Source of the DNA: Pythium myriotylum
Taxonomy: Eukaryota; Oomycota; Peronosporomycetes; Pythiales; Pythiaceae
DNA length: 64,000 bases
Direction of reading: 5' to 3'
Assembly (NCBI GenBank): GCA_023091665.1
Contig: JALJCQ010000007.1
Span: 1,054,001 to 1,118,000, forward strand
Position numbers and translations under genes: made by a program. Of the stretch, positions 1 to 11,000 are shown in pieces (the stretch's first letter is position 1; each line of letters opens with the position of its first letter). The notes under the pieces were generated by a model that saw only the letters and a list, made by a program, of their open reading frames with translations, had not been told where the DNA came from and did not search any database.

Positions 1-3000
1 AATCCCAGCGACTGAACGAATCAATGTGATGGGGACACCACACGCACTGTGAGGTTCAAGAACGCCAAACTCCGTTACACTTTTCCCGTCATCTCCGAGT
101 AGCGCGCACGCGACTGGTACATCAGTTTCATTGAACACGCGAACCAATGACGAGACTGTGAGTGTTCGATACCCAAACACAGAAGAGATGTCGAAGAGAG
201 CCAACAACACTTTCGGTGGGGGTACGGCTTTCACTCCAGACGATGACGATGCGTTCCGACTGTTGGTCCGCGATGTTGCTTTCGGAAGCACGGAGTAGAT
301 ATACTTCCCCGCACTATGGATGCGCACGTCTGTCAGTGGATGCCATTCCTCATCACCCCAACTGAAAGATATTGTTTGGTCATTCGGTAAAGATGGAAGG
401 ATAGCCGTCGAGAGCTTCAGCGGAACCTTGTGGAGCGGTTGTAGCTCTTCTGGTTGGTGCTTTAGCCGTGGTGCATACGTGAACCCACGGGAGTTGGTCG
501 GCGCCGTTGTGTGATCGCGAACCCAGTATGTAATACTCACCCCGGTGTCATTCGCGAGATAGAAGCCGCACGATATGACGCTTGCAGTCGCTGGGGGAAT
601 GGCGTTCTTTTGAGCTGGCCCAAGGTTAAATGGCTCTAGCTCTCTGGCGATCGCGCAAAATGTATCAAGAAGCCGTGGTGAAAAGTTAGCGTTAAGTGAG
701 TGCGTGTTGCTGCCAGTAATATCGATTTTCGTGGACGCCTTGCCATTTCCGTCTGTTTGCAATCGTAGAGCTAGCTCAAAAGTCCATGGCTCGATGATTG
801 GTTCCCATGACCCTAACACCGCATTGAACGCCCAAATGCTCAACCCTTCGTCGTCTCGAAGACTATCTTCCGTGTCTTCGGTAAAGAACACTCGAACGTG
901 GACAGTCTGGGGTGGTGCCGTCACCGATAGTTTAGATACGGCAGGCTCCGCGTCCACGTTTAGATTGCACATCACGCAGAAAGAGTACATTCGAGCCAAA
1001 GGCGAGAAATACTCGCCAATTTCCCGAACGAATGTTAGGCTGACATCTTCCAGCACCAAATTTACGATAGTATGTTTGGCCGCTTGATCAACGTTTTTCA
1101 CCGACACCGACAATCCATTTGTACTCTGCTCTCGTGAGTTTGTTCTCGAATTAGGACGCGAAGGGTTTGCTATGGCCTCATTCGCTATTGAGTCAATAAG
1201 CGCCTGCACTTTCGACAACATCAGAAGGTCGAATGTGCATAAAACTGCATGAACATGCGTGAGTGACGCCGATATTTTCATGGTCTCGTCGACCTCAAGT
1301 GTGTCAACTAAGTCGAGGTCTATTGCAAAGTCATCGCACAACACTCTTCGGTACTCAGCTAGAGAGACCATTGGATTCGACCTCGCCACAGTAGACTCGC
1401 TGCTCTTCAACCCGCGAACCTGAGACGGACTTGCGGGGTAGGTTGGAGTTGAACAGGGGGAAGGAGCCACCATTCCACCGGTGCTTTCGGGCAAAGGAGG
1501 CCATCGGCCTGATGTCTCTAGGGACATTTTCCTCCCAAATACCTGAATGTGCTTAAGGTCTGTTGCCCCATCAGTGTACCTGACAACTGCACATCCACTG
1601 ATGATCAAGTTGAGGGGTGTTGCGTTGAGGTTGTTGTCGTCGCTGCTAATAGCTTGATGCTGGGCAAGCATGCAGTGCACCATTCCAGTGGTTACAGAAA
1701 CGCTAATGGGGTTTCCTTTCTTCTTTTCATAGTATGGGAAACGTGGTTGAACGGTGAAGAATGGCATTAGTCTTGTCATCAGAGTTAGAAACGTGGGTAA
1801 CAAGGCACACGTGTCGACGTGGATCCGAATCTCGAGAGGCGGGGTTGTGTGCAAGTGACCGTGCCCAGCCGCTTGCTGACCTTGCTGATCAAGTGTCACG
1901 TCGATGCACTGCAGACCACTATCTTGTGAAGTCAGAAACAGCTCCCCACACTCAACTTCATGATGCTCAAACTCGCAAACAGAGTTGCCGTTCTCGTCTA
2001 CGGAGTGTTTCGTAACAGCATCAATCTTCCAGAAGCGAGCCCTCGATGCGACAATTCTTTGCTGCCCACGAGAGGAAGCAAAGCCAGCCACCGATACATT
2101 TACTCCCTCCAGGTCGATTCTACCAACCACGCGCTCTGAAACACCCTCAACGGCATTAGGATCACGGATGAATCGCGCATCCGCTCTTGACGGTCGAAGC
2201 AAACCAAGGGAAACATCCCCAACCATTACCTGGACATCTAGCACCTGTTTCTCGTCGTCTTCTTCTTTATGCGCAAATCCTGACGGTAGCAACTCTAATC
2301 TCCCAAAGTTCTCATCCATGAGACACATCAAGAGCTCGATTTGTTGCTTCTCAACTGCGAGCATGATACAGCTGCCAGTTTGGATGTTCAGACGAGGACG
2401 TTTACCTGACGATTCGAGAGCACCCCAATCATCTGGGCGTGTGAGGAATACACGCAAAAAGCTGCAATAGTTTTGCATTTCTTTCGCCACATCCTCCAAA
2501 TCAAGTGGTCGCTTTGGCTTCGTTGCTTTATCTTCAGAATCATTCCGAATTTCAGTACAGGGTGGCTTTCTCCTCTTTCGCTTCGAAGGAATTGGGGTAC
2601 TAACGTGGTCGACAAATACTGACTGATGAGCAAGAACTGTTGTTTTTGATAGTGCAGTAGCATGCTGTAGAACGTTCTTAGCTTGTACTTCCTGCGCACG
2701 AGCAACCGCTTCGTCCACAGAACCAACAGCATCAGTGTGGCTCCGCGTTGTGTCAACGAGAAAAGAAGCCAGCTGTATATCTTCTGCACGAATGAGAAGC
2801 TGTTCGAACTTCACGTCCTTTGGATAAGGTCGAGATGAGATCACCAACCGTTTGAGATCGAGTTCCATCCGTTCTGGTTTACGCTCTCGCTCAATCGCGT
2901 TGCCAACAGGCCCACGAGGGAGCAATATCTTTATGCCTTCTGCACTGACTTCAACTTTTGTGCGCGCATTCACAGTCTTCACTTCCAGCGGCTGGAGCTG

Positions 3001-6000
3001 AATGGATACCCAATTAAAGAAGCCGATAATTTGTTTGTTCAAGTGATCGAACAGAACTTGCATATGGGCATGCACATAGTTGAGTTCTACAGCTGAGGTC
3101 ATGACCGAGACGTATGTTGCTGCCCCGGTTCGATGCGAGAGTACCCCACATGCCGCCGACTCTACATCAATGCTCATAGACCTCGTCTGAAGGAGCTCAC
3201 ACACATCCTCACCTCCCGTCTGTTGACCGCTGATATGTACAAACCGAGAAGATTCAAGAAATAGTCCGTTCTTAGCGTGGACGTGAACCTGTGTGAAGAG
3301 GCCCCCAAGTGTTGATACGCCGCAACGAAAATCTTTACCGTGCATCTTTAAGGCAAACCGTGAAGAAACTGTCCCACTCGGTCGCATAAAGACAAACCAT
3401 TTGTCTACGTTGACCTCCAAGGAAAAAAGAGATAGTTGTGCACCTTCAAACTCAACAGAGGGGTCGTCAAGTGGAACATCCTTCTCTTCTTGTGAGCCTG
3501 CTGAGTTTCTGCTACTCGTGCGACTCGATGAACTACTGCTCGGAGCACTTCTTGCAACAATTGAATTGCCCCATAGGTAGGAGCGAAAGAGCGCAATCAA
3601 CAAGTCGTGGTCCCAGTAGAGGGCGAGCTGTTGCAGCCTTAGCGAACCCTTGAGTGGGTCCATTGAAGAAGCCACGAATGTAGCTTTGTGGCCAATCTCT
3701 ACCAGTTTATTCGAAGGCTCACCAGTTTCAGGACTGTAAGCTGGGTCTGGCTCGGGTGGTTGTTCGTTAAGACTTGACGTCCGCGAGTTCGGGTTTGATT
3801 TGTTCACTTGCGATATTGCTTCAGCTGTCGTGAGTCTGACCTTATTTCCATGCGAGTCATGGCGAATGCGTCGATTGCTTTTTCGCTTGAAAAAAAGGAG
3901 CTTTTGAAAGTCGGCTGCGATAGCTTGAGCGGAAGAATAAAACTTTGCCTCAAGATTGATAACCCGGAGATCGAGAACCAAATCGATCTCTGAGTCTTCA
4001 GCCTCCGCCTCACTGGACGGCGTCAAACCTTCTGTTGGCATTCCTCCACCTCCTTCTAGAACTATCAGAATGTGCGGGATATGGACACAAAGACCGAATC
4101 TTTCTTCGTTGGCATCAAACTCTTCGCCTTTAGTGTGTGTTTTCTCTAGGCGCGGAGTGTTGATGCGCGGTTTAGAGGTGACGTTGGCTTTGGCACTTTG
4201 ACGAACCAGTTTGGGGTGTCTGTCTGCTGTTTTCGCTGAGGCAGCCCATGCAGCCGATGCTTGAACCACCTGTTGGTATTGCGCACTTGACAAGGTGAAA
4301 TATATTGGCGGCGCTGTGCACTTCGCCACCCAACAAGGTAGGCGACTTGGAACCAGTGTCTTCTCTCCCGTGAAGACGATCCGTGCCTTACGAAGAATTG
4401 CAGAACGTTTTCGATCAGTCAAGTCGTAGTAGCTGCTTGTACGTGTTGAGGCGCCTTTATTCGTCATCATTCCGGATAATTTGGTCTCGTGGGAAGTAGC
4501 GATAACACCATCGATGAAGGTCACTTCGACGCCATCAATTGCGAATTCAAATGAGTCGGTCAAATTTTTACTCCTGAACACAAGTTCAGTGAGCTTGATC
4601 TCGAGTATCGGTGATGTCTCACTACTGAGAACGAATACGTCAACAATGGGTACGACGACCGTAATGTCCACGACTCGACCAGGTGGCGACAAGTCCTTCG
4701 ATCGACTATCTAGCCTTTGTTTCTCAGCTACTCGCAAAGCTGCGGGTGGTGGCTTGGAGAAGACGGCATTATTCAACCATACAGAGGAGCTGGCGAGCGC
4801 CTCCTCTGCATTTTCCATCAACTCAGGAGCAACTTCGACTTGAATCACAAAGTAGCCTTGCAATTTTGCTGCGACGGCAAGATGGTGAATGTATCTGAAT
4901 GGTTGGAATGTGCAGCTTATCCTCAGACTAGATTCTGTTGCATCGATTGAAAGCTCTACGAACTTCAAGGTTTGCTCTGCTGGTGCATCATCTCTCGCAC
5001 TGTTTGGGGTGAGTGAATAGAATAATGGCTGGGGCTCGAGTGTTTCAGATCCACAGCGCACTGGGTTGCTGTAATCAAGCATCTGTATAGACTGAATGCT
5101 GGATGTAATCGCACATGCACTCGCTCGCTGAAAAATCGCGAATACGAACTGATTCATTTCGAATCGGAGAAACTCTCTGTTCAGTCCGCTTGAAGGATCT
5201 GGCATGCTCTGGCCCGGCTCAACGAGCGAAAATGTGAAGCTTTTCACCGCCAAATCCAAAGCGTAAAGAATAGCCTTGGAGTTCAGTTTTGCCTGCTCTT
5301 TAGCTGCAAGTGCTGTCGATGACTTGTTCATTTGCTCACAGATTGTGTTGTACAACAAAAGTCGTTCGAGAGGATCTAAGCGGCGAAGAACAGACGGCGC
5401 TCCTCCTCTTGTATCAGAGTTCACCGACTTCCAGCGTGCTTTCCACGAGAGCTTTTTCACCGAATCATGTCGGTTTCCTTCCAAGTCGTGCTCGTGTTCG
5501 GCACACAAACGATAAAATACAATTGTCTCCACGTCCAACTCATCTTCGATGTCAGTCATTCGCATCTTATCCCCAACGAGTGATTCGGGAGGTAGTTTCT
5601 TCGAGACAGCCTTCAGCATCTTCTTCTGGAGTGTGATATACTCTTTTCGTTGCATCCAGCGCTCTCCGAACACCCTCCACGAACACTTGACGGGCCGAGA
5701 TTTCGACGTCATAATTGTTGATCCACTGCTTGAGCGCCTCCTTGATTCCAGTCCGTACAAAATCTGCACGCCGTAGAGTGCGTACATCCACCACGACTTT
5801 GCATCCCTCTTTACTGGCACTTTCGGACGCTTCTTCCGGATGTGGATTCGCTTGAGGTAGGTTTCATGAGTGGAAATGAAGTTAACTGCGCTGATTACGT
5901 CGTTACATTGGCTTTCCGTGACCGACGCCAGAACAGACCCGACATCTGCAACGAACTGCAACCTCGGAATCGAGAACAATGTCGATTCGTCGTGGTTCAC

Positions 6001-6849
6001 TGTCATCTTCGCACTGACATTGAAGGGGTGGATAATGTACGATTCTAGGGGAGGCCTTTGACGCCTCACTGACATGAGCTCTTGGAGATTATCTGTGCCG
6101 TCACAGTAGAGACCAATCTGAGCTACCTCCAGTATCTTATGTACGAATGGCGTGTGTGACTGTGCTCGATCCACAAACGTGACGTGACCGTTGGCGTTGG
6201 TCGTGTTGACTGAGATGGATTGAATCGTCACACCAATCGCGAACGGATTCCTCGCCAGCATTTGGGACGTATCTTCGTATCGGATGTGAACATTCTTGAC
6301 TTCGACAGACACATTGTCGAGGATGTTGTGGAGAATCTTTTCGCGGTAGCCCCAGCCCGAGGTCGTGTCTCCAGTCGATGGACTGTTGCTCCCCGCCATC
6401 AAACCAGTGTCGTCGGCGTCCGACACTCGGCGTCCATCGTCGTTCTTGCTCCTTTCAAGTAGCTCGCGCACTCGGATTTCTTGCTGCTTGGCGAACCGCA
6501 AGCGCAGTTCGTACGAGTCCTCGGCCGAGTCAAGCGACTTGCCGTTCTTGATGCGTTGCATCTCGTCCTGGTGCGCCGGCACGACCATGAGGAAGACGTC
6601 TTCGATGACGAGCTTGACGGATTCTTTCGTGAGGCGCTTCCACGGCACTTTGAGCGCGAGGCGGCCGAGCGTGCCGGCTTTGACGCGCAGAGGCAACTGG
6701 AACTTGTCGAGCGCTGCCGTCTTGAGCTTGAGCTCGCGCACTTCGACCTTGCCGCCGAAGAGCGCGATCTTCATCTTCTCGGCGTCGAGCCCTTCGACCC
6801 ACTCGGACACATACTCGACCAGGATCGACTCGACCACCTTCTCGAACAT
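1..6849 (-). CDS. VPS13: VPS13-family bridge-like lipid transfer protein (N-terminal part; C-terminus outside window)
   Basis: An uninterrupted minus-strand frame runs from ATG at 6849 to the left edge (2283 codons, no stop, no intron), so the gene is cut by the window. Residues 1 to about 110 match the Chorein_N domain (starts MFEKVVESILVEYVSEW, then EVRELKLK). A segment near residue 190 reads VEVKNVHIRYED, a conserved VPS13 signature. Close to the left edge CGFYLANDTGVSITYWVRDH resembles the start of the VPS13 adaptor-binding (VAB/SHR-BD) region. VPS13 proteins form long hydrophobic grooves that move phospholipids between membranes at contact sites. Family members usually exceed 3000 residues, so the VAB remainder, ATG_C and any PH domain should lie to the left. 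It is divergent from the small gene at 7027 (177-base gap). Confidence 0.9.
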   Translation of the reverse strand, partial: MFEKVVESILVEYVSEWVEGLDAEKMKIALFGGKVEVRELKLKTAALDKFQLPLRVKAGTLGRLALKVPWKRLTKESVKLVIEDVFLMVVPAHQDEMQRIKNGKSLDSAEDSYELRLRFAKQQEIRVRELLERSKNDDGRRVSDADDTGLMAGSNSPSTGDTTSGWGYREKILHNILDNVSVEVKNVHIRYEDTSQMLARNPFAIGVTIQSISVNTTNANGHVTFVDRAQSHTPFVHKILEVAQIGLYCDGTDNLQELMSVRRQRPPLESYIIHPFNVSAKMTVNHDESTLFSIPRLQFVADVGSVLASVTESQCNDVISAVNFISTHETYLKRIHIRKKRPKVPVKRDAKSWWMYALYGVQILYGLESRRRSSSGSTIMTSKSRPVKCSWRVFGERWMQRKEYITLQKKMLKAVSKKLPPESLVGDKMRMTDIEDELDVETIVFYRLCAEHEHDLEGNRHDSVKKLSWKARWKSVNSDTRGGAPSVLRRLDPLERLLLYNTICEQMNKSSTALAAKEQAKLNSKAILYALDLAVKSFTFSLVEPGQSMPDPSSGLNREFLRFEMNQFVFAIFQRASACAITSSIQSIQMLDYSNPVRCGSETLEPQPLFYSLTPNSARDDAPAEQTLKFVELSIDATESSLRISCTFQPFRYIHHLAVAAKLQGYFVIQVEVAPELMENAEEALASSSVWLNNAVFSKPPPAALRVAEKQRLDSRSKDLSPPGRVVDITVVVPIVDVFVLSSETSPILEIKLTELVFRSKNLTDSFEFAIDGVEVTFIDGVIATSHETKLSGMMTNKGASTRTSSYYDLTDRKRSAILRKARIVFTGEKTLVPSRLPCWVAKCTAPPIYFTLSSAQYQQVVQASAAWAASAKTADRHPKLVRQSAKANVTSKPRINTPRLEKTHTKGEEFDANEERFGLCVHIPHILIVLEGGGGMPTEGLTPSSEAEAEDSEIDLVLDLRVINLEAKFYSSAQAIAADFQKLLFFKRKSNRRIRHDSHGNKVRLTTAEAISQVNKSNPNSRTSSLNEQPPEPDPAYSPETGEPSNKLVEIGHKATFVASSMDPLKGSLRLQQLALYWDHDLLIALFRSYLWGNSIVARSAPSSSSSSRTSSRNSAGSQEEKDVPLDDPSVEFEGAQLSLFSLEVNVDKWFVFMRPSGTVSSRFALKMHGKDFRCGVSTLGGLFTQVHVHAKNGLFLESSRFVHISGQQTGGEDVCELLQTRSMSIDVESAACGVLSHRTGAATYVSVMTSAVELNYVHAHMQVLFDHLNKQIIGFFNWVSIQLQPLEVKTVNARTKVEVSAEGIKILLPRGPVGNAIERERKPERMELDLKRLVISSRPYPKDVKFEQLLIRAEDIQLASFLVDTTRSHTDAVGSVDEAVARAQEVQAKNVLQHATALSKTTVLAHQSVFVDHVSTPIPSKRKRRKPPCTEIRNDSEDKATKPKRPLDLEDVAKEMQNYCSFLRVFLTRPDDWGALESSGKRPRLNIQTGSCIMLAVEKQQIELLMCLMDENFGRLELLPSGFAHKEEDDEKQVLDVQVMVGDVSLGLLRPSRADARFIRDPNAVEGVSERVVGRIDLEGVNVSVAGFASSRGQQRIVASRARFWKIDAVTKHSVDENGNSVCEFEHHEVECGELFLTSQDSGLQCIDVTLDQQGQQAAGHGHLHTTPPLEIRIHVDTCALLPTFLTLMTRLMPFFTVQPRFPYYEKKKGNPISVSVTTGMVHCMLAQHQAISSDDNNLNATPLNLIISGCAVVRYTDGATDLKHIQVFGRKMSLETSGRWPPLPESTGGMVAPSPCSTPTYPASPSQVRGLKSSESTVARSNPMVSLAEYRRVLCDDFAIDLDLVDTLEVDETMKISASLTHVHAVLCTFDLLMLSKVQALIDSIANEAIANPSRPNSRTNSREQSTNGLSVSVKNVDQAAKHTIVNLVLEDVSLTFVREIGEYFSPLARMYSFCVMCNLNVDAEPAVSKLSVTAPPQTVHVRVFFTEDTEDSLRDDEGLSIWAFNAVLGSWEPIIEPWTFELALRLQTDGNGKASTKIDITGSNTHSLNANFSPRLLDTFCAIARELEPFNLGPAQKNAIPPATASVISCGFYLANDTGVSITYWVRDHTTAPTNSRGFTYAPRLKHQPEELQPLHKVPLKLSTAILPSLPNDQTISFSWGDEEWHPLTDVRIHSAGKYIYSVLPKATSRTNSRNASSSSGVKAVPPPKVLLALFDISSVFGYRTLTVSSLVRVFNETDVPVACALLGDDGKSVTEFGVLEPHSACGVPITLIRSVAGI

Positions 6850-7026
6850 GAGCGTCGTCGAGGCGAGGCGATCGCGTGGCGTCCGGCCGAGGTGTTTGTC
6901 GCTTCAAGATCGCGAGCGGGCGCGGGGTGGACCTGCCAAAGGCGGTATTCGATATCATCTGTGGGAGGTCCTGCCGCGCCAATCGCGCCAGAGTCGGAAT
7001 CGTACTCTGTACTGGACGGCAGCACG

Positions 7027-7482
7027 ATGGGGACAGCCCGCACCCGGCGCAAGAACGCGCAGAAGCGCAGGAAGCGGCGCCTCTTCGCGGCGCTCGCGGC
7101 GGAGCTCGACGCGGTCGTGAGTCGTGCGCGTTACTCACTGCTTGGTCCTCCCCCACGGCGGTGCCGCTGAGCCGCTTCGTCCCACTGCTCTTACCCGACA
7201 GGAAGAGGCACAGTGGACCCCCGAGGCGCTCGCGCAAGAGCGGCAGCGGAACGACGCGGAGCGGCGGCGCGTCCACGACGAGTGGCGTCGCGCGGTCGCG
7301 GCGGCCGACGCGGCGTTCGCGCACAAGGCGCGCGTGCAGGAGGAGCGCCGGCGCCTGCTGCGCGCGATCCGCGAGGTGCGTGGTGGGTTGTCATGCCGGT
7401 CGGTTTCTGGTCCGCCGCGCTCACGCGTGGCTTCTTGAAGCGGATGCGCCGCGAAGAGGGTGACGACGACGAAGACGCTTGA
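7027..7482 (+). CDS. Small basic/coiled-coil protein, possibly ZRSR2-N-terminus-like; hypothetical
   Basis: Proposed exon 1 is 7027-7116 (starts MGTARTRRKNAQKRRKRR). A GT-AG intron follows at 7117-7201, ending in a pyrimidine-rich stretch and cgacag. Exon 2 starts at 7202 and encodes an Arg/Glu/Ala-rich helix containing ERRRVHDEWRRA. Read straight through, exon 2 stops at 7438 (108 residues). A second possible intron (gtgcgt at about 7376, acceptor near 7438) would instead give the acidic end RMRREEGDDDEDA and stop at 7482. The basic start followed by ER-R-HEEW-type helix resembles the N-terminus of U2AF35-related splicing factors (ZRSR2), but no zinc finger or RRM is present, so no function is assigned. 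Codon use is GC-rich like its neighbours. Gene model uncertain. Confidence 0.45.
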
Positions 7483-8063
7483 AGGCCGCGAAGTCGTCGG
7501 GACGGCAGGCTGGCTCCCGTCGCCGGTCGGGCAGTTGCACTCGAGTGATTGATGGCTCTTTTGGGGTGCCGGCTTGCTCATTTGGCCAGGCCAGTCAGCT
7601 GTTTTTGGCGTGGAGAATCTGGTTAAGCGACTCCAGGAATTGATACTTCAACTCGCCTCTGGAGGCCTCGCCGAGCCACTCCCCGTGGCGGGCGATTTCT
7701 CTCATTTGATATTCTGACTTTATGGATATTTCACGAACGCCCCGAGCGCTCGTTTTATATTTTGCCGAAGCTTCGAAAGTCCGTGAGTCACCTGGGCTGA
7801 TGGATCGCTTCGCGCTCGTTTGACCCGTTAGCAACTGGGCCCTACCCCTTCCTCGCCTCTCTGGTCACGAAACTCGATTTTCGATCCCTGTTCTCCGGTC
7901 GCTGATTGGCTGTCTTGGTCGATCCGGTGGACATTTTGGGCCTCGATCAGGCTTAGGGCTGGGCTCGCCCCGGTGACTTGTCCTTTGTATTCTCATCTAG
8001 CTGGGGCATGCGCCATTGGGGTAGTAGTGGTGGCGACGAGACCCCCCAGCTCAGTTCCAAGGC
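7483..8063. other. Intergenic region
   Basis: No convincing gene. It would carry the 3' region of the small gene and the 5' region of the START/FYVE gene at 8064. Short frames here lack family similarity. AT content rises around 7690-7790. Confidence 0.5.
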
Positions 8064-11000
8064 ATGGCGACGCGCTCGGCCGGCGCCGCTCGCGAGGGCA
8101 AGCTGCCGCTGCCCGACGACTTCTTCCACGCGCCGCCGCTCAACGCCAAGGAGACCAAGTACCTCGTGAACCTCGCCAAGCGCGCGTGCAAAGAGGTCGT
8201 CTTCTACTCGCGGCGCACGGGCGGCCCCATGAACTGGGTCCACCTCTCGTCCGACGACGGCGTCGAGGTCTTCCAGGGCATCGACGAAAACGCGACCGAG
8301 AACAAGGCCATCACCTACCTGCGCGGCTCCACGCGCATCTACGCCACGGTCGACGACGTCGCCGACTTTTTCCGACTCGACACGCCCATGAAGCTCAGCG
8401 GCTTCACGCAGACCGTCGGCAAAGACCTGCTCGACCAAAAGACGCTCTACGACCTCGCGCTCCCGTCCGCCGAGAACCCCAAGCACTACGTCGGCGTCAA
8501 GTGGACCGCCGTCGAGTCGCCGTCCAAGCTCGCGCGCAACCGCGATTTCTGCTACCTCGAATGCCACGATGAATTCATCGACACCAACAGCAAGAAGCGC
8601 GGATGGGTGCGCAGCATCCACTCGATCCGCCTGCCCTTTTGCCCGCCGCTGGACCAGTCCCACGGGCTCGTGCGCGGCAGCCTCTACCGCTCAGGCTTTG
8701 TCTTCATCGAGTCCGATGACAAGACGTACGTCGACGCGGTCCACACGCTCCACATGGACATCAAGGGCAACGCGCCCAACTGGCTCAAGATCATGGCCAT
8801 GAAGCGTCGAATTAAAAACATTTCCGAAGTGAACCGATACTTTCAGATGCGGCGTCTCTGTGAAGGACGCCTGCTCGGAGACCTTGAATTGCCCTCAAAG
8901 TCTGGCGTCTACCATTGCCAAGTCTGTGGGAACAAGTTTGGCCTATTCTCGCGTAAATCGGCCTGCAGGAAGTGTGGAAAAGTGATCTGCACGCCATGTG
9001 GTCAACCGTTCATCCTCGACTACGCTGGAAACGGTGCCAAAAAGGTCAAGATCTGTGCACACTGCGCAGACCGCGTTGTCCACGGAGAAGAAGGCTCACA
9101 GGACAAGCCAACCTCCCACATCGGTGCCCACCGAGTGGACTCGCAGCCAAAACTGATATATGATCCGTCTCCGGCGTCTCATGGCGGTCGATCCGCTGAC
9201 AGTCGCCCCCGCTCGACGGAAGATCTTGACTACTACATGAGTAATGAGGACGCTCGAGGCATTGCGGACATCGAGGAAGCGAAGAGAATGCAGCAAGAAT
9301 TTGAAGATCAGTTCGCTCGCTCGTACGGTTCCACTGACGCGACAGCTCAGCCACCTCTTCATCCTTCGATGGCGCAGCAAAAGCCAGTGGGGCCTGCGAG
9401 AGGATCTGTGCGAATGAGCGCCCGTCAATCCAATGACATTTTCGACAGATTCACCGTCGGAGATGTGCGACCTTCAAAAAAGCCGGAGCAGCCACTCTCG
9501 CGGAGACAGTCACAGCCAAGAATGTCTGCTTATCAGGAGTTCATGCAAACTGAACGAGCACGACAGAAGAGTATTGCGGGAGGCACAGTTCCTCCGGTTG
9601 TCTCCTCACGACAAAGACCGAGTGCAGTGAATGGAGCGCGCCCATCCATGCTACATACAGTGGGCCCACCAGCCCCAGGAGAAATGTTGATACGGACGCG
9701 TCATGAAGATGCCTATGGCGGCCAGTACTCGCGTGAAACGATCGAACTCCATCGAACGTTGGCACCTCCACCTGAAGATGAATCCTATGATGCGATCCAG
9801 ATCAGCTCAGAATGGGATCCAGACCTATTGTCCGCCCGAACGAGGCTACAACGCCTTCGTGACAACTCGTCGATTCTCTCAGATGACACAGTGGGAGCCC
9901 CGATTCGTCGTTCTGATCTCTCCGTCGGACGCTCGCGACTATCGTCCGCAGACAATGTGCACTCGAGTTTCATCGTGCCCGATGAAATGACGCGTCGCGT
10001 TCAGTCGTCAACATTGCCTCCGTCGTTTCCATCTCCCACTAACAGTGACACTTTTTCGAACGGCTCACCTGCAATGTTGCGTAGCATTCGTCACTCCCAT
10101 GGATCAAGCCAGGCACCTCGTAGTAGCGTCGGCTACGATTTCCGGGAACTTCAACGAAGCTACTTTGATGCTCGCAACAGCGAGATGAACGAGCTTCAAC
10201 AGCTTGTTCAATCTCAACCCACAACGGACGATGAAGGTGACTTTCGGTACGGGTATGATGCTGAGTCACCAGCGAGCGAAGACACCGACTTGTATGATAA
10301 GGAGTACGAAGTTCCACTTGCCTCTGCGAGCATGATCAAACGGTCCAGAAGGAAAACTGTCTCTGGTACCGAGAATGGCGTCAAGCGCAATCCAGTAGAG
10401 CAGCTGGCTACTGTGATGGCTCTTTCGGCCATGCAACTTTACGAGAAGGAGAATGGACTTGGCCTCCAGGTGTCAGAGGAGACTCGTCAGGCGGCATTGA
10501 AGAAGATGATCGAGATTTATTCAAACGAGATCGAGCGCAATTCTTCTGAGGACAAACATCGCGATGCTCGGCGGGGTGGAAGAAGTGCAAGCGTGACCAC
10601 ACCGAAAACGACAGAGTTCCAGCGCTCCAACCGTCAGCATGCGCATACGATGATTGGAAACACCCCTCAATCCCCAACAAGTTTCATGGAGTATCGGGAC
10701 CTCTCGGACTTGTCGGCAAGTGCGTTTAAAGCTTATCAAAGAGGCACTTTGACGAGCGACGATGCTTCACATGCTCACTCCGATGCGGATCCAAGTCTCC
10801 CCAGCAGTGTTACCGGAACATCCCGTCGACAGGCGTCTGGCCCCGAATCGAAAACGAGCTCGCGCCGTAACGCGCCGCTCGGTCTATCTGAGGCCATAGA
10901 CAGCATGTCGCGTGATGCAGGTACGATTAGAGACAGCCTGCCGAACAGCGAGGGAATTATGAGACCGCCGTCTCACCCGAACTCGATACATGACGACATG

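Noticed and set aside
2388..2789. 133-residue minus-strand frame
   Set aside because: It lies in another frame inside the continuous VPS13 coding sequence and shows no independent support.
7953..8663. 236-residue minus-strand frame
   Set aside because: Antisense shadow of the START domain at 8064, with Val/Arg/Glu-rich composition.
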